Under the pieces are notes generated by a model. The model had not been told where the DNA came from, made no database searches, and saw only the letters and a list, made by a program, of their open reading frames with translations. A stretch of DNA of 64,000 bases from Spodoptera frugiperda. Taxonomy: Eukaryota > Arthropoda > Insecta > Lepidoptera > Noctuidae. The translations under genes were made by a program, and so were the position numbers. Each line of letters opens with the position of its first letter. The stretch's first letter is position 1. This document shows positions 33,491 to 46,237 of this stretch, piece after piece. The stretch spans positions 9,152,473 to 9,216,472 of the forward strand of contig NC_064229.1 of the NCBI RefSeq assembly GCF_023101765.2. The letters are read 5' to 3'.

Positions 33491-35269
33491 ATAATGACAA
33501 AATAAAATAAATACGTGTTTAATATTTTTTCATTACTTAAGACTAAAGGATAAATTAAACAGTATTTCTGAATGTTTTATACCTTTATGTGGTTAGACAC
33601 AAACATATTGGATCGAACAATATTTTTGGTCAATTATGCGTGTCATGTATGTATACGCGAACTTGCTATTATTAGAGAAAAAGGATTAAAAATTAGGTTA
33701 ACAGTCTGACTGATCTGCCTGCCTGCCTACTGTCAGGGTGGTTTTGTGTGATGACATATCTCACATATCACATCAACAACCTTTAAGTGGCCGCTGCTGA
33801 CCAAAGGCCTCTTCTCACACGAAGAAGTTTTGAACATTAATCAAACTTAAACTCAAATTATTTATTCCATTCATGTGTTTACTTAGATATTACATAATTA
33901 AGCACATTTGTCTCAACATAAAACCCGGTTAGGGTACGGCAAAATACACTTTGACACAATTAGTAGGTATCTATTATCACGCCTGTTCAATGCGGGTTGG
34001 CGCTTAGCCCGGGTTTCCTCACGATGTTTTCCTTCACCATTTGACTTTAAATCCTCTTAGAAAGTATATTTATGTAACTCGGAAAAAGTCATATTAGTAC
34101 TTTGCGGTTGGTAGGTTTTAAACCCGTATTTTTATTCTCAAGTCTTAAACCTCCAGACCTCCACGACTATGATTTTATCAAAAGTCGAGATTGAAAGATT
34201 AACACTAAAATAATTATTAAAGATTAAGATTACCAATATTTTAATTGGAATCCGACTTGGGAACCATCCTAAAACCTTGACATTCCCCCAAGGTCGCGTA
34301 TAACAAAGACTGCGAAGTAAGACGCACGCTGTGTAATATCGTTTTATGTGAAATGGAAACTTGCAACCAACACTGAACACTATCTAATGCACTTAGGAAC
34401 GATTTCTAAGTGTGGGTGGTATGACGTCATAGGATTGTAAATGTTGCAATAAAGTAATTAGCTTTTAAATAGATAAAAGTATAAAGCTGTTTGTTAATTG
34501 CGTCTTTTTGAACGTTATCCTTGTTCCTCTATGGAATATGTTGAGATATAGATACGTACTTTAGGTACTTATTCATTACTATTTTAGTGCAGTTCCTCTG
34601 GTTTATCCAAGTGATATAATAATGGGACACACCTACGGAGGTCTGTACGAAACGAGTTACGTTCGGCGCTCTGATTGGTTGGTTTATTCGCGCCGAGTGA
34701 TATAAACTATCATGGAATATTGATGAAGATGATTTTATAGCATGAGAAAAGAAAGAAGTGAAAGCCCTAAACACAGTTTTGGACAGAAGGTTTCGTATAT
34801 AAGATGAGATATATAAGTATTGGTCAAGTCTCACATACACTTATACTGAGTTCAAAATAAAAATGGTCATGAGATTTTTACATTAAAATTTGCTATATCG
34901 TCATAATTTCTCATCGAGCTCAACCTTACCGACCGAGTACGTAACACTTAGTTTGCAAGACCCTCCCCTCCAGTCCTCCCTAAGATGTAAGAGTACTTTG
35001 AATAATTGAAAAAAACTGCCAAGTGTTTGGGGTCCCTGAGACCCTTTATAGGTCAGTAGCGTAATGTAGAGCTGTGAACAGTGAAGGGTTAAGAGTGGGG
35101 GAGTGTTAAAAATGTAACGCCTTGTTAGTAAAATGTGCTTGGCTTATATGGCAGTGGTGCCTTTGTTTGGGTTGTTTTCTTATGATATTTAAACATAATC
35201 ATAATCACGTAATAATGTGTATAACTCGGAGAAAGATGCATTTTCAAATATTTGGAAAAATACGATATA
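33491..35269. other. No gene recognised; one decayed LINE-like repeat
   Basis: 33785-34120 carries GGCCGCTGCTGACCAAAGGC, CAATGCGGGTTGGCGC and TTTCCTCACGATGTTTTCCT, a widespread lepidopteran repeat also seen at 6757 and 57230. No gene. Confidence 0.5.
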
Positions 35270-35405
35270 TATTTACCGGGGCTCCGGCTTGAAAAGCAGG
35301 AGTAGGAACGGGGTAGTTTTTAATCAGTAAGAGTCTGAGTCTCACTTCCTTTCGCTTCGCCCAAGGCGGGAGAAGTCAATGACTGACTTTTCCCCTTTAA
35401 AAAAA
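35270..35405 (+). mobile_element. R1-type LINE tail fragment
   Basis: TTTACCGGGGCTCCGGCTTG, GGAACGGGGTAGTTTTTAAT, CGCCCAAGGCGGGAGAAGTC and GACTTTTCCCC. Truncated at the TTTACCGGGGC loop position. Confidence 0.75.
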
Positions 35406-35604
35406 GACCCGATATTGCATTTAATATCTCTCGCTAAAACATTTTTGTGGTCAACCTATCCAATATTATTAGAATACTTAATGTAAACTTCATATATGTG
35501 CGATATAGGATTTATGATATCATCCGTTGATTTGTTCGTCGATCGTCTATGTGCGATTTCTGTCATCTGTCACTTGTCATGTGTCGCCACAACTTCTTTA
35601 CCTC

Positions 35605-35700
35605 TTTAAGGTAAGCGTCCACAGGCTTGCATCGCACGCAACGAATTTTAGTTTGCCTTGAATAGAAACTCATACAACAGCGTCCACTGGTGATGGCGTT
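35605..35700. repeat. GTCCACAGGC-bounded miniature element, fragment
   Basis: AAGCGTCCACAGGCTTGCAT, GCACGCAACGAATTTTAGTT, ATAGAAACTCATACAACAGC. Part of the element seen more completely at 36540-36728. Confidence 0.55.
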
Positions 35701-36192
35701 TACCTTTATTTGTCAATAATAATTAAACTGTTCAACATTCAAATAACTCCATTAAAAATTTTCAAACAAAAATAGCAGAACATTTTCTCAGAACGCTCCA
35801 ATAGATAATCCGAATTGATGTTAATTAATGACGTTGAAGATTAATAAAGAGGAAGAATCAAAAGACGAATTATAAGTAAATCTGAAGATACAAGGGGGGT
35901 AGGCAGAGATGAGAATGTCACGGAGTAATCGGATGGTTGGTAGAGGAGACGTTGATAAATAGTCGTCAATGTTACTGGGATGGGGGATGGTGCAAGTCTT
36001 GAGTGGAGTCGTTTTTTATTTTGAGAAAATCTTTGTTTTAGTGATAAAAATAATATGAAAAGTATCTTGATATGCATTTTGATATGTATCTTGATATATC
36101 TAAATATGTACTTATTATGCTGTAGGTAAAGCTAAATCACGTAGCTCACAAAAGTAAAAAAGACTTAAAACCTTAGTCGAATACAAAAATTA

Positions 36193-36285
36193 ATGGGACT
36201 TATAACAGAAATGGTGAAAAGTGGGTGTACATTGTATGTGCACCTCTGCCTACCCCTTCGGGGATAAAAAAAGGCGTGACGTTAT
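36193..36285 (+). mobile_element. SINE-B body fragment
   Basis: ATGGGACTTATAACAGAAAT, GGTGAAAAGTGGGTGTACAT and CTCTGCCTACCCCTTCGGGG. The head is missing. Confidence 0.65.
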
Positions 36286-36539
36286 GTTATACAACAAATC
36301 TATTCTTAGTATGGATTGTACCGCTACCTATTTTTTATAACGATTTACATTATTTACGGAAAACTGTAATACACTTAAAATATTACAGTTATTTTTATGC
36401 AGTCACAAAAGATAAATATGTTGATTCAATTACGAGTAGGATTAGTGCGCCATTTACGATATTGATGTGTTTGTATAAAGAAAAATAAATTAGTAAATCG
36501 ATCACCAATGGTTTGGTTACAAATCATGATAGTCTTCTT

Positions 36540-36728
36540 TCTAGTCCACAGGCCCGCATCGTATGCATCGCACGCAGCGCACTCAACGGATTTTAGTTTG
36601 TCTTGTATAGAAACTCATACAATTTCATCTACAGATCCGCATCATACGGACCGCATCATCAGCAATGCTTTCATGTGATGTGTACTGATGACTTCATACG
36701 GAATGAGTAGGCTTGTGGACACTTTCCT
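36540..36728. mobile_element. Miniature element with AGTCCACAGGCC ends
   Basis: Starts TAGTCCACAGGCCCGCATCG and ends GTAGGCTTGTGGACAC, an inverted pair. The inside has two GCATCATACGG/CCGCATC-type repeats and TAGTTTGTCTTGTATAGAAA. A partial relative lies at 35605. No gene. Confidence 0.55.
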
Positions 36729-37164
36729 TAAAAGAACATTCGTCTTTAACTTGCACCACAACAACAAGAAAACAAAAGATCTCTGTCTCACTAATAGGCT
36801 TAACAATAATGTTAGTAGCTGCACTCCGGTTAATTGTTTACGATATTGTGTGTCACAGGGAGATTAGATGCGAAGCCGCCATGTTTTGATTCTTAAGTTA
36901 TTAGGATAGACATAAAAATAAATGTATTACTTTATTTTGAATGATTAGTTTTGGTTTGGTTGAGTGGTTGCAATTACAACTGTTTAATAGGTCTTATTGT
37001 GTGGTGAATTACGATTTACGGATGAATCTGGTAATGCATGTAAATTTTTGTAGATAATTGGACTCTTATATTATGCTACTTTTATAGCAATAAGATCGTC
37101 TAAACTTGTCCAACAACAGCATCATTTAAAGACAATCCCATTGGATAATCTTCAAATTCTACTG

Positions 37165-37325
37165 GTCTTTTTTTAGGAGGAAAATTATCCAATGAATTTT
37201 CTCGCCTTGGGCGAGGCAAGAGAAAGTGTCAGATTCTTACTGAATAAAAACCACCCCGTTCCTACTCTTGCTTTTCGAGCCGGAGCCCCGGTAAACCTGC
37301 TAGGTAGTCCGCAGCTCCGGATCCT
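37165..37325 (-). mobile_element. R1-type LINE tail fragment
   Basis: GGAGGAAAATTATCCAATGA, CTTGGGCGAGGCAAGAGAAA, AAACCACCCCGTTCCTACTC and GTAGTCCGCAGCTCCGGATC. Truncated at GATCCGGAGC. Confidence 0.75.
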
Positions 37326-37994
37326 GGTCTAACCCCGTGATATAGTTTTCATGTTCAAGCGTTGCCAGAACACAGATTGTCGACATATTTAAAACCAAGA
37401 CATCTTCCCACTGCTCTGTTATCTCGTATTTAACAAATGTATTCATTAAATACCAAACTGAAGTGCTAGTAGGAACTTATAATTAAAAAACTGAATTAAT
37501 AATTCAGAAAGCACACACACTGTTCATTCGTTTTAATGACCGTCCAATATTAATTTATGCACCTATGAATAATTTTCCACACACACCATTTATATTGGAA
37601 ACGTGAAAAATCGCCAACCCTTCAAATGATGACAGAGTAAACGAGCGGTCATTTGCACCCCGACATTTTAAAAATTTAAAATGGTGTTCATAATCGTTAT
37701 TAATATGCGTATGAACCATCTAATATTGAACGTTTATGCAAATGTACAGTATTTGCTAAAACGCACAGAAATTTGCATACATTTGTGGCACCGTTTTTTG
37801 TGTTCAATGACGCGAGGTAGGTATAAATATTGCTGCTCATTTTTTGGCCGTTTCTGTTTTGCATAAGCATTTGCAGGGTTGGGTTGTTTGAATAAATTAA
37901 GGTGTTTGTTTGAGTTTAGGAATTAATTTACTTATTATTTTTTTCTGGTTATGTTGTAAGCTCATGCTTCAAAGTTTTGTTAGACAATGGTAAA
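37326..37994. other. No gene recognised
   Basis: AT-rich spacer, nothing interpretable. Confidence 0.5.
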
Positions 37995-38202
37995 GAATTA
38001 CTGGGCTATTTTCGAAAATTTCTTAGTGGTAGCACGGAGTCTGGAATTGTGTCCATTATGCAATATGGCACCTCCAATTACATCGGACTTATACACAAAT
38101 ATTGAAAAGTAGGTGTACATTGTATATCGGTATCGGCATTCCATACCGTTATGTGCACCTCTGCCTACCCCTTTGGGGATAAAAGGCGTGACGTGGCATT
38201 AT
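37995..38202 (+). mobile_element. SINE-B copy lacking its head
   Basis: GGCTATTTTCGAAAATTTCT, GTAGCACGGAGTCTGGAATT, AAAGTAGGTGTACATTGTAT and CTCTGCCTACCCCTTTGGGG. Confidence 0.7.
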
Positions 38203-39224
38203 ACCTGTAATAATATACATTTAAATGAATTATATTCTTAGTACTTTTTTCTTCTCCGACTAGAGATAGAAACAAACTCAATGAAATGCACACAAGAGAG
38301 ATCGACTAGTCTTACTATAATCATAGCATAATGTATATATAATATGTATATCTTATACCTCAAGAACTGTAAAATAAATAAATAATTCAAGTTGAATTCT
38401 TCAAAAACTATCAAAAATAGATATCGTATTGGATGCAGCTGTAAAATTCAATGACAGTTTCAGACCTCTCATATACGGAGACAATTTCTTGGAACACCGC
38501 ACTGTAAAGGATTGCTTAGACGCACCTTATGATATCGCAGCATTACTTTTGAAATACCTAGCATCACTATTAGGCTTTCTGTACCTCCATCATGAGTTTG
38601 AAGACTTTGAAGCAATAGTATTTGTCGGTAGTCGCTAGCGACCACGTAAATATTTGTATGGCTTTTAATTTTTTTATGCTCCACATGGCCTTTGTCCAGC
38701 ACGTTTGGACGTCTCTCGGCTGATGATGATGATGAGGTAAACTCTATATGTTTATTTTAACACAAAAAAATCTATGTGCAGTTCCGCGATCCACACAATT
38801 TTGGAAAAAAGGTTAGACTACACATCCACATCACCTGAAATCGCAGCGAGTGTCAACGTCTCATCTAACAGTGCCCTAACCACAGCTATTTTTAAGGTCG
38901 TATACTTTACGTTTCTGAAAACAATAAACAATAGCATTAGGTATTGACGGCTCAATCGATTCGACAGTTTTTATTGGCCATAGCGTCTGTTTTATCTGAG
39001 TGCATAGCCATGTAGGAGAATGATCGGAGAATAAATAATAAAATACCTATACAACTTTTATATCGTATTGGAAGGATAATCGTAGTTCTATTTAAGTGCT
39101 GTGCTAAGAGGTTAGGTTAGTTTCTGTGTTAGATGTGAAGTAAGTGTGGATAGATAAAATTATCCTGAACTAAATCGCTGTGATATCATTAAGCAAAAAA
39201 AAAAAACAGAAGCCCACAAAAAGT
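38203..39224. other. No gene recognised; LINE tail relic
   Basis: 38655-38740 ends in CACATGGCCTTTGTCCAGCA and GATGATGATGATGAGG, an RTE-like 3' end. The remainder shows nothing supported. Confidence 0.45.
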
Positions 39225-39450
39225 TTACGACTTCACAGTAAACTGACGTAAAACAACGCTTGCATTGTGTTTCGTTGTGTTAGAGAGATTACTGGATGCC
39301 CAATTGCCCATCAATCCTTCTCAATCCCCGATTCCCCAACAACCCTTCAAATCCTAACCCAGAAAAGGCCTGCAACGCATTTGTGACGCCTCTGGTGTTC
39401 TGGTGTGGTGGCGATTGCCTATCAACAAGTGATCCGTCTGCTCTTTTACC
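39225..39450 (-). repeat. Interspersed repeat family B
   Basis: Minus copy: AAACTGACGTAAAACAACGC, CCCCGATTCCCCAACAACCC, AGAAAAGGCCTGCAACGCAT and AGTGATCCGTCTGCTC. Confidence 0.65.
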
Positions 39451-39984
39451 GGCTTATATCTCAAAAAACTGTTAATCACAAACCATTCACTAACTCTGGT
39501 CATTGATTACCATCATCATCATCATGTCAATCAACGCGTTAAAAGTTACTCTAGAAGTCTGGAACGTTGCATTTATAAATCGATTCTATAAAACAAAACA
39601 ATCAAATAAACCCATGTATGACTAATGAATTGAAATGTACGGCAAAAAACCTGATGAATAAATAAAGCAGTAAGTTATGAAGCCATCGCCGTACTAATGC
39701 GAGTAAAATTACATACTGCAACCGCCAGATGTTTTGAATACCAATTAAAATGATATCAGTCGGGCGACACTAATAGAAACGTCCATTTTACACTCCATGT
39801 TTGTGTTTTAATTCAAGTAATAAATTGCATTTGTTGCGTTATAGGTAATTTGTATTGAGACGTTCTAGGTTGGACCTAAAACGTCTCTTTCTTCATCTTC
39901 TTTCTGGGACAAATCTAAAGAGTATTTAAAGTTTATTTTTTTTAATTTTTGCCTCTTGAGGTCTCGAAACGTCATCGGTCTGTA

Positions 39985-40315
39985 ATAGTAATAAATCTCA
40001 CGACCGATTGGCCAGTCCATCTAACTAGACTAGCCCACTAAGCAGGAGATATTATAGTGCACAAGTGTGTGCCTAAACACAGGTGCACTCTCTGTTCCCT
40101 CAATCTCTGAGCTCGATCGGACGGCAAACCGACAGGAGGTGCTTTTCAAGACACCGGGGTGAAACACTGCCGATATTCCTGAGTCCGAGCTAATAATCTT
40201 TATTCAGAAAATGCCATTATCACTTTTTGGCTGCGTGGGAATCCGTGACATGTTGCACAGCAGCGAGTCACCCAACCAATGCGTCAACCGTGCTGTACTG
40301 TAGCATTTACGTCAC
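39985..40315. repeat. Decayed interspersed repeat joined to a SINE-A relic
   Basis: CCGATTGGCCAGTCCATCTA, GATATTATAGTGCACAAGTG and AGGTGCACTCTCTGTTCCCT are typical of a dispersed lepidopteran repeat. The right end (GGGAATCCGTGACATGTTGC, AACCGTGCTGTA) resembles a badly decayed SINE-A head. Confidence 0.4.
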
Positions 40316-42114
40316 TTAATGCACATGCTACGTATTTTTTTTTATTTCTTATTTTCTGAGGAGTATAAAAATAGTTTTACATGAGTTAATGCTCAGTATC
40401 AGTATGCAGCTTCCATTCCGTTAAGTATTCGCTCATTTCTTGTACCTAACTTAACCCGTTCTCACACAACGTGTAAAATAATTAGTTTACTAAGTTATAA
40501 TGAAAATGTTACACAATGACCACATCCGAAATTGTTCGCGTTAACCCTGCAAATGCGTTCGACGGGTCTTAATGGTCCCGGTCTAAGTTTAATTTAATAT
40601 TAACTGTAGCAACAAGACGGTGGTCTTAGATGCAACTTAATACGCTAAGATGTTGTGGAAGTTTGCGATTTGTCGCACGACTTACGATTGTTTTTGTTGT
40701 CACGACGCAATTTTAACAGATCTGTAAGTTTTGAAAAATATTATTCATTTAAAAATGCCAAACGTAGTAGCGTAGACTGAGCGGTTTGAGCAAAGGTTTC
40801 AGCACATTTCTATATGGAACCAAAACCGTTACCATGCATGGTACCATTTTCTGTGACTAAGTCACGTTTTTCAAAACTTTCATTTGAATTCAAAACGCCC
40901 AAACATCGACTCTTCTATCCACTGCACCTTTGAAACAAAGCCAAATCTATGCGACTATAAACTCCTATCTACCTTCCATTCTCAGTATTTCAGTCGCAAA
41001 TCCGTGTCATATCTTATAACCGTCTAATGTATGGTCGTGCGCGTATTGTGCTGTCGCGCGCAGACGGACCGGTAATGTGCGGTCGGATTACGAACTGCTA
41101 TCAACAATGCGGCTGCGATTAAGTCGAGAGTGTGCGCCGACGTTACACTACTGGTCCTTTAGACCGAAGTTCGCAGTTGCGGGGTTAATTGAAATTGTAT
41201 AGATTGTATGTGTGGACTTTGTTTTTTAAGAATACACTATGGGATGTTACTGCGGTCTGGGTGTGATATTTCTTGTTTTTGCTTCGAAAATAACGTAAAC
41301 GTAACGACTTTCGTTAGTTCGAGTTCGAAATATCAAATGGTACAAAATTTGAACTTGCCACAGAATTTCGGTATTGTTTGACATACCAAATGTATAAAAA
41401 TGTGTTGATTTGTTTTTCTTTTGGGACTTCGTGATAACTTCGAACTATAAAGAGTTTCGAATTATCAAAGGTTTGAATTAACAAGAGTTCACTGTATTAG
41501 TAAGAGAGTATCATAAATCTGATTCAAAAACATATTTAAATATCTTTTTTAATTCGCTTTAAGATATTTTCATCAATAATTATCGATTTATCTGTTTAGA
41601 CGTACAATTGCAACAAAGAAGATACTTAAACAAACAAACAAACGAGCACTCATTTTAGATGCAACAAGCAAAGCAACCACTTCACCTATCAAATATTCAA
41701 TTATACATTTTAATAGTCGGGTTAAACCGGGTAGCATCTGCCGAAGGGTTAACCCGTCAATGGCTACAGTTAAGAAGTAACCGAATTATTAGTAATTGGA
41801 TTAACCACGTTGTTGCATTCAAGCGTAGTGGAATTTATTTGAATGGCTTGTCATTTAACCCTTTAACTGCCTCCTGCAAGGGAGTTTTAATTTCGGTTTT
41901 AATTTAATAAAATGTTTTGTGTTGCGACACTAAAACTTGGACGTATAATTTGTATGGATATAAATGTCATCTATAGTAAAATGTAATTACTAAACATAAT
42001 CTGAAAATAGAAAATTCAATTTTTGTCTAAACGTACAACTTTTGCCTCTTTGAAGTAAAAGCTCGGGATGCTATAATTATAATGATAGAGAATTTTGAAT
42101 TTGAATTGGTCTAT
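40316..42114. other. No gene recognised; contains a CpG-rich patch
   Basis: 41030-41175 is unusually rich in CG dinucleotides for this AT-rich region (GGTCGTGCGCGTATTGTGCT, GTCGCGCGCAGACGGACCGG). No exon, no repeat match within the window. It could be a promoter-proximal or 5' UTR region of a gene that lies outside, or an old GC-rich element. Confidence 0.35.
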
Positions 42115-42400
42115 TTTTTTAATGGCATAAGCCGGTAAACGAGCAAAACGATCACCTGATGGTAAGAAACACCCGAAACACGGAGAGGACGGAGACGTTA
42201 CAAGTGCTTTATCGGGCTTTTGGGGTTAGGAATTTAAGGGTTGCCGAGGAATCAGTGATCGGGAAGGGGGGTAATTGGGCCTCCGATAACCTCACTCACA
42301 AAACGCAAGCGTTGTTTCACGTCGGTTTTCGGTGAGGTCGTAGTATCACTCCGGTCGAACCGGCCCATTCGTGTCCAAGCATTGTTCTCCCACACTTAAA
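42115..42400 (+). repeat. Interspersed repeat family B, longest copy
   Basis: GGCATAAGCCGGTAAACGAG, GGCTTTTGGGGTTAGGAATT, GGCCTCCGATAACCTCACTC, CGCAAGCGTTGTTTCACGTC and GGTCGAACCGGCCCATTCGT. It was probably produced by the 3' end of a LINE; an internal AACGCAAGCGTT palindrome is conserved among copies. Confidence 0.7.
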
Positions 42401-43607
42401 CAATGAGTTCTATAACACAATTGCTTTCACAACAAAATTAAAAGAAAAAAAAATACGAGTTGGCAAACAACGTAACACTCTTAAGCCACTGTTTTCCATA
42501 TTTGAATATTTCAAAGCATCCAATCTACATTATCTGTTCAAATATAAAAAAAGAAATATACCCGATGCCAACCGGAAATGCTTTTATATTTGTCAACGTC
42601 ACATCCCCACATTGAAGTAGCGAAAAAAACTGGGCAAATGCGAATTGGACGCGCGCAAATAGAAGGTTCTGTACACAATAAAATAAAACATTTTTTTTAA
42701 AGTGCAGTAGTCAAAGAACAAACGTATTGTGAATAATTATGCTAATTTTATTTTATTGAAGTAAATGTAACATAAAAATTATTCAAGTAATATTGGGATA
42801 CGTGTATCACCATCAGTGTATAGTGATATAAGTTTTTAAACTGACATGGTCACTAACACTAGAATTGGAACTTGAAACGGGGTATTAACCATGTGTTTAA
42901 ATTTTTATTATGAGTTTCCGATATTTCGGCACTGTTGCAAGTCAGTACAGGCAGACAATTTTGATCAATTAAAAAGATAATAATAATTTATTTTTAAATC
43001 CACCATTTCAATTTAAAAAGGTTATTATATTGAAGTGTTAATAATAAAAAAAAACATGGCCACTGAAACGTCAATAGCATCTTCACATCACATCTTACAC
43101 CAAAGGACCCCTAAAAAAAAAGATTTGATGTGACATTTTTTTTCAAATGAACCGTGACGACGCCCGGCTTCTCTTATTAGATTAACAGGTCGATTTGCAA
43201 TTCTGTGTGTTCATACACATGTTTATTTTACGGAAATGAATCGCATTCTGTACATTAGGGGGCTTGGCGTTCAACTGTTGACTCAGCGTATATTTGTTGA
43301 AATACCTTTACAGGTCGTATGTAATTCATGCGTGGCGGTTCGAGGGTTAAATTATTTATGTGGTGATTATGAAATTGACTGCTTTATTTGTTGTGTGATC
43401 TCGTGTTTGATCCTAACCCTAACAACTTTATAGAATTTAAGTACCTATATGTAATTTACTAATTAATACATTGTAATATAATTACAATTATAACCCTGAT
43501 GTAACATGCGAGTATTGAGAATTTCATAGTAATTTTTTTTTAACTAATAATTAGTAACAAACGTGATACCCACCCTGAATCAAACCAGATACCTCATGCT
43601 CAACAGT
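42401..43607. other. No gene recognised; repeat D near 42836
   Basis: AACTGACATGGTCACTAACA and CTAGAATTGGAACTTGAAAC at 42838-42895 recur inverted at 50190-50260. Otherwise AT-rich spacer up to the LINE insertion. Confidence 0.5.
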
Positions 43608-43624
43608 AACGGTCACAAACTCTT
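43608..43624. repeat. Target-site duplication of the LINE, left copy
   Basis: AACGGTCACAAACTCTT, identical to 48969-48985. Confidence 0.9.
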
Positions 43625-43934
43625 TTTTTTTATTTTTTTTTTTTGAGGGGGGAAAATCATCCAATGACTTTTCTCGCCTTGGGCGAGGCGAGAGGGAGTG
43701 TCAGACTCTTACTGACTAAAAACCACCCCGTTCCTTCTCCTGCTTTTCGAGCCGGAGCCCCGGTAAACCCGCTAGGTAGTCCGCAGCTCCGGATCAGGCA
43801 TCAGCCCTATTGGGCCCCATCTGTGGTGGTCTGATGGCTCTTTGAGGCGCGCGCGGAACGCGACGCGCCGCACGCACGGGTCTGGTTCTGTTCGGGCGGT
43901 GAGCTACCCTTGCTCGCCGTCCGCAGGCCCGCAC

Positions 43935-45629
43935 TTACGGTGGCCGGAGATCGTCTCGGGATCCCCTACGCCCGGAGTGTCTTTCGCGACGGCTGGGGCG
44001 TGAGGAGGTTTGTTCTCTCACGCGCCCCGCCTCCTCCTTAGCTAGCATGACTGCTTCGCAGAAGGAGGAGACGGCATCCCAGTCCCTCTCGCTCCGCACC
44101 ATGGCCTGAACCAGTGCCGGGCGCGAGAGGTCGCCGTCGCCGACCACATCCCTGAGGACTTGGCGGTGCTCAGCCCACGCAGGGCACACCGCCACCGTAT
44201 GTTCTACCGTGTCCTCCGGGCGGTCCTCACAGTGATGACACCCGGGCGTTTCCTCCCGCCCAATAAGGAACAGGAACCTACCGAAACTCCCATGTCCGGT
44301 AAGCACCTGCGTTAGGCGGTAGGTGAGGACGCCGTGGCGCCTCTCTAGCCACTCCTCAAAGAGGGGACTTACCGCTGCGATGACAGCGAGCCCAGCCCTC
44401 GGTTGCGACAGTCGTTGCTGCCATTCCGCCATGAGATCGCGCCGGAACTCGTCCCGCCACGCACTTATCTGGCGCGGCAATGGAGTTTCGCCCCGGCGAC
44501 ACGCGTCGGCGCGCAGACTGAAGACGCGCGCGAGCACCTTCGCCTCCAAATCCCACGGCGGTAATCCGGCAAGGAGGTTCGCCGCCTCCCCGGAGATCGT
44601 GCGATATCCACGAATCACCCGGATGGCCATGACCCTCTGAGACGTGAGCAGCGCCCGAGCTGGCCGCCGCATCAGGTTCGGCGCCCACACAGGGGCGCCG
44701 TAGAGGGCCATGGACCGCACGATCCCCGCGTACAACCTCCGGCAGGAGGCATTTGGCCCCCCGAGGTTTGGCAGGAGCCGCTTAAGCGCAGCCCCCGTCC
44801 GCTCCAACTTAGGAGCCAAACGTCGGAAGTGTTCCACGAAGTTCCATCGACTGTCGAGGACGAGTCCTAGATACTTCATCGTCGTCTCGACGCCGACGGA
44901 AACTCCTCCCGCCGTTATTTGGGACCCACCCGGAGGTGGCGCGTTCCCGCGGCCATGAAAGCACATGGCCTCGGACTTGTGGAGTGCCACCTCGAGTCCC
45001 AATTGCCGGATCCTGTCAACAACTGTCGCAACCGCTCTCGCCATTAAGTTGGCCGCCGCCTGGTGCGACCTCCCGTGCGCTAACACTAGCGTATCGTCGG
45101 CGTAACATATTACGCCGACGCCGTTCGGGAGGTCGGTGCGCAGCACCCAGTCGTAACCGATATCCCACAGGAGCGGTCCCAAAACCGAACCCTGTGGAAC
45201 ACCGCGCGACATCTCTCGCCGTTTCCATTCGCCCTGGTGACCGGGGTATATGAGATACCTGTCTGTCAGGTAGGCCTCGATTATATGACGGAGGTAGGTA
45301 GGAACCCGGTGATACCGGAGTACCTCCAGTATGCAGCTCCAGGGTAGGGAGTTGAAGGCGTTGGCGATGTCCAAAGACACCGCTACAACGACCTTACCCC
45401 TGGACACTGCAGTCCCCGTCGTGAGGTCCCTAACGCGCATGATGGCGTCCACCGTGGAGCGCCCTCTGCGGAAGCCGAACTGGCCATCCGCGAGGTCCGG
45501 CCCAGATCCGGACAAGTGCGCGACGAGGCGGTTCGAAATTATCCTTTCGAAGACTTTTCCCACCTCGTCGAGCAGCACAATGGGCCGGTACGCGGATGGA
45601 AAGTCCGCAGGGCGCCCCGGCTTCTTCAC
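43935..45629 (-). pseudogene. LINE ORF2, reverse transcriptase part and C-terminal CCHC
   Basis: Open frame of about 564 codons without an ATG start. It begins inside the protein at KKPGRPADFPSAYRPIVLL, which is the first block of the polymerase core. Motif A is SLDIANAFNSLPW (Asp near residue 87), motif B is GVPQGSVLGPLLW (about 143-155) and motif C is CYADD (about 175-179), so the catalytic aspartates are present. A C-terminal zinc knuckle C-x2-C-x8-H-x4-C (CHHCEDRPEDTVEHTVAVC) follows. Upstream in this frame a TGA occurs a few codons before, so it is not translated in continuation of the endonuclease. The usual linker of roughly 200 or more residues between endonuclease and polymerase is missing. 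Confidence 0.85.
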
Positions 45630-46237
45630 CGGTGATCAGAAAACGTCTCCACCTCCTCCATAACGCGCCAGTCAACAACACGGGGTGACAGAGCGGGGCT
45701 GGCGAACGAGATATCCACCACCGATTCGCCCTGCATCCGCACACACGTGGGGACAGAACCCCGGTTCAGGACGACTAGGCCTGTCTCCAGAGCCCAGTCT
45801 TCCACCATCCTACCCCGAACGTCAGTGAACCGGGAACCCCAAGCCAAGTTTTTGGCATTGAAGTCCCCGAGGACAAGTACGGGGAGGGAACGGAACCCGA
45901 CGACGACGCCGACCAACTCCCTAAGGGAGTTGTGGAACTCGGCGAGAGTTCGGTTCGGAGAGAAATACACGCCCACCACAGCGATCTCTCCGAACCGTGC
46001 TGCGACACAACCCCGGCCTCTTCGAGCGCTCTCGAGAGTCGGGGTACCGGCGGCGGCCGACGAGATGATGGTCACCGAGCCGTCCAAGTCCGCCACCCAG
46101 TGATCCCTGGGCGGGACGAAATACGGCTCGGAGACTACGGCGACATTGATCGACCACTGCGCCATGCTCTGGAGCAGGAGATCCTGAGCAGCGGCGCAGT
46201 GGTTGATGTTCGCCTGGAGGAGGCGGAATGGATTCAT
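45626..46237 (-). pseudogene. LINE ORF2, endonuclease part, truncated
   Basis: Starts at the ATG that shares its A with the ORF1 stop (TAATG) and runs about 203 residues: MNPFRLLQANINHCAAAQDL. Exonuclease-endonuclease-phosphatase fold marks: VVSEPYF (metal-binding Glu), LGDFNAKNLAWGS and the terminal SDH. It stops at a TGA right after SDHR, at the point where the internal deletion joins it out of frame to the reverse transcriptase. The core endonuclease motifs are therefore intact, but it can no longer be fused to the polymerase. Confidence 0.85.

Noticed and set aside
38429..38702. Pair of overlapping open frames on opposite strands
   Set aside because: No domain, repeat-adjacent, no splice context; regarded as chance.
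39500..39525. CRISPR-like or regulatory array at short ATC repeats
   Set aside because: It is only an (ATC)n microsatellite, and CRISPR arrays are not expected in an animal genome.
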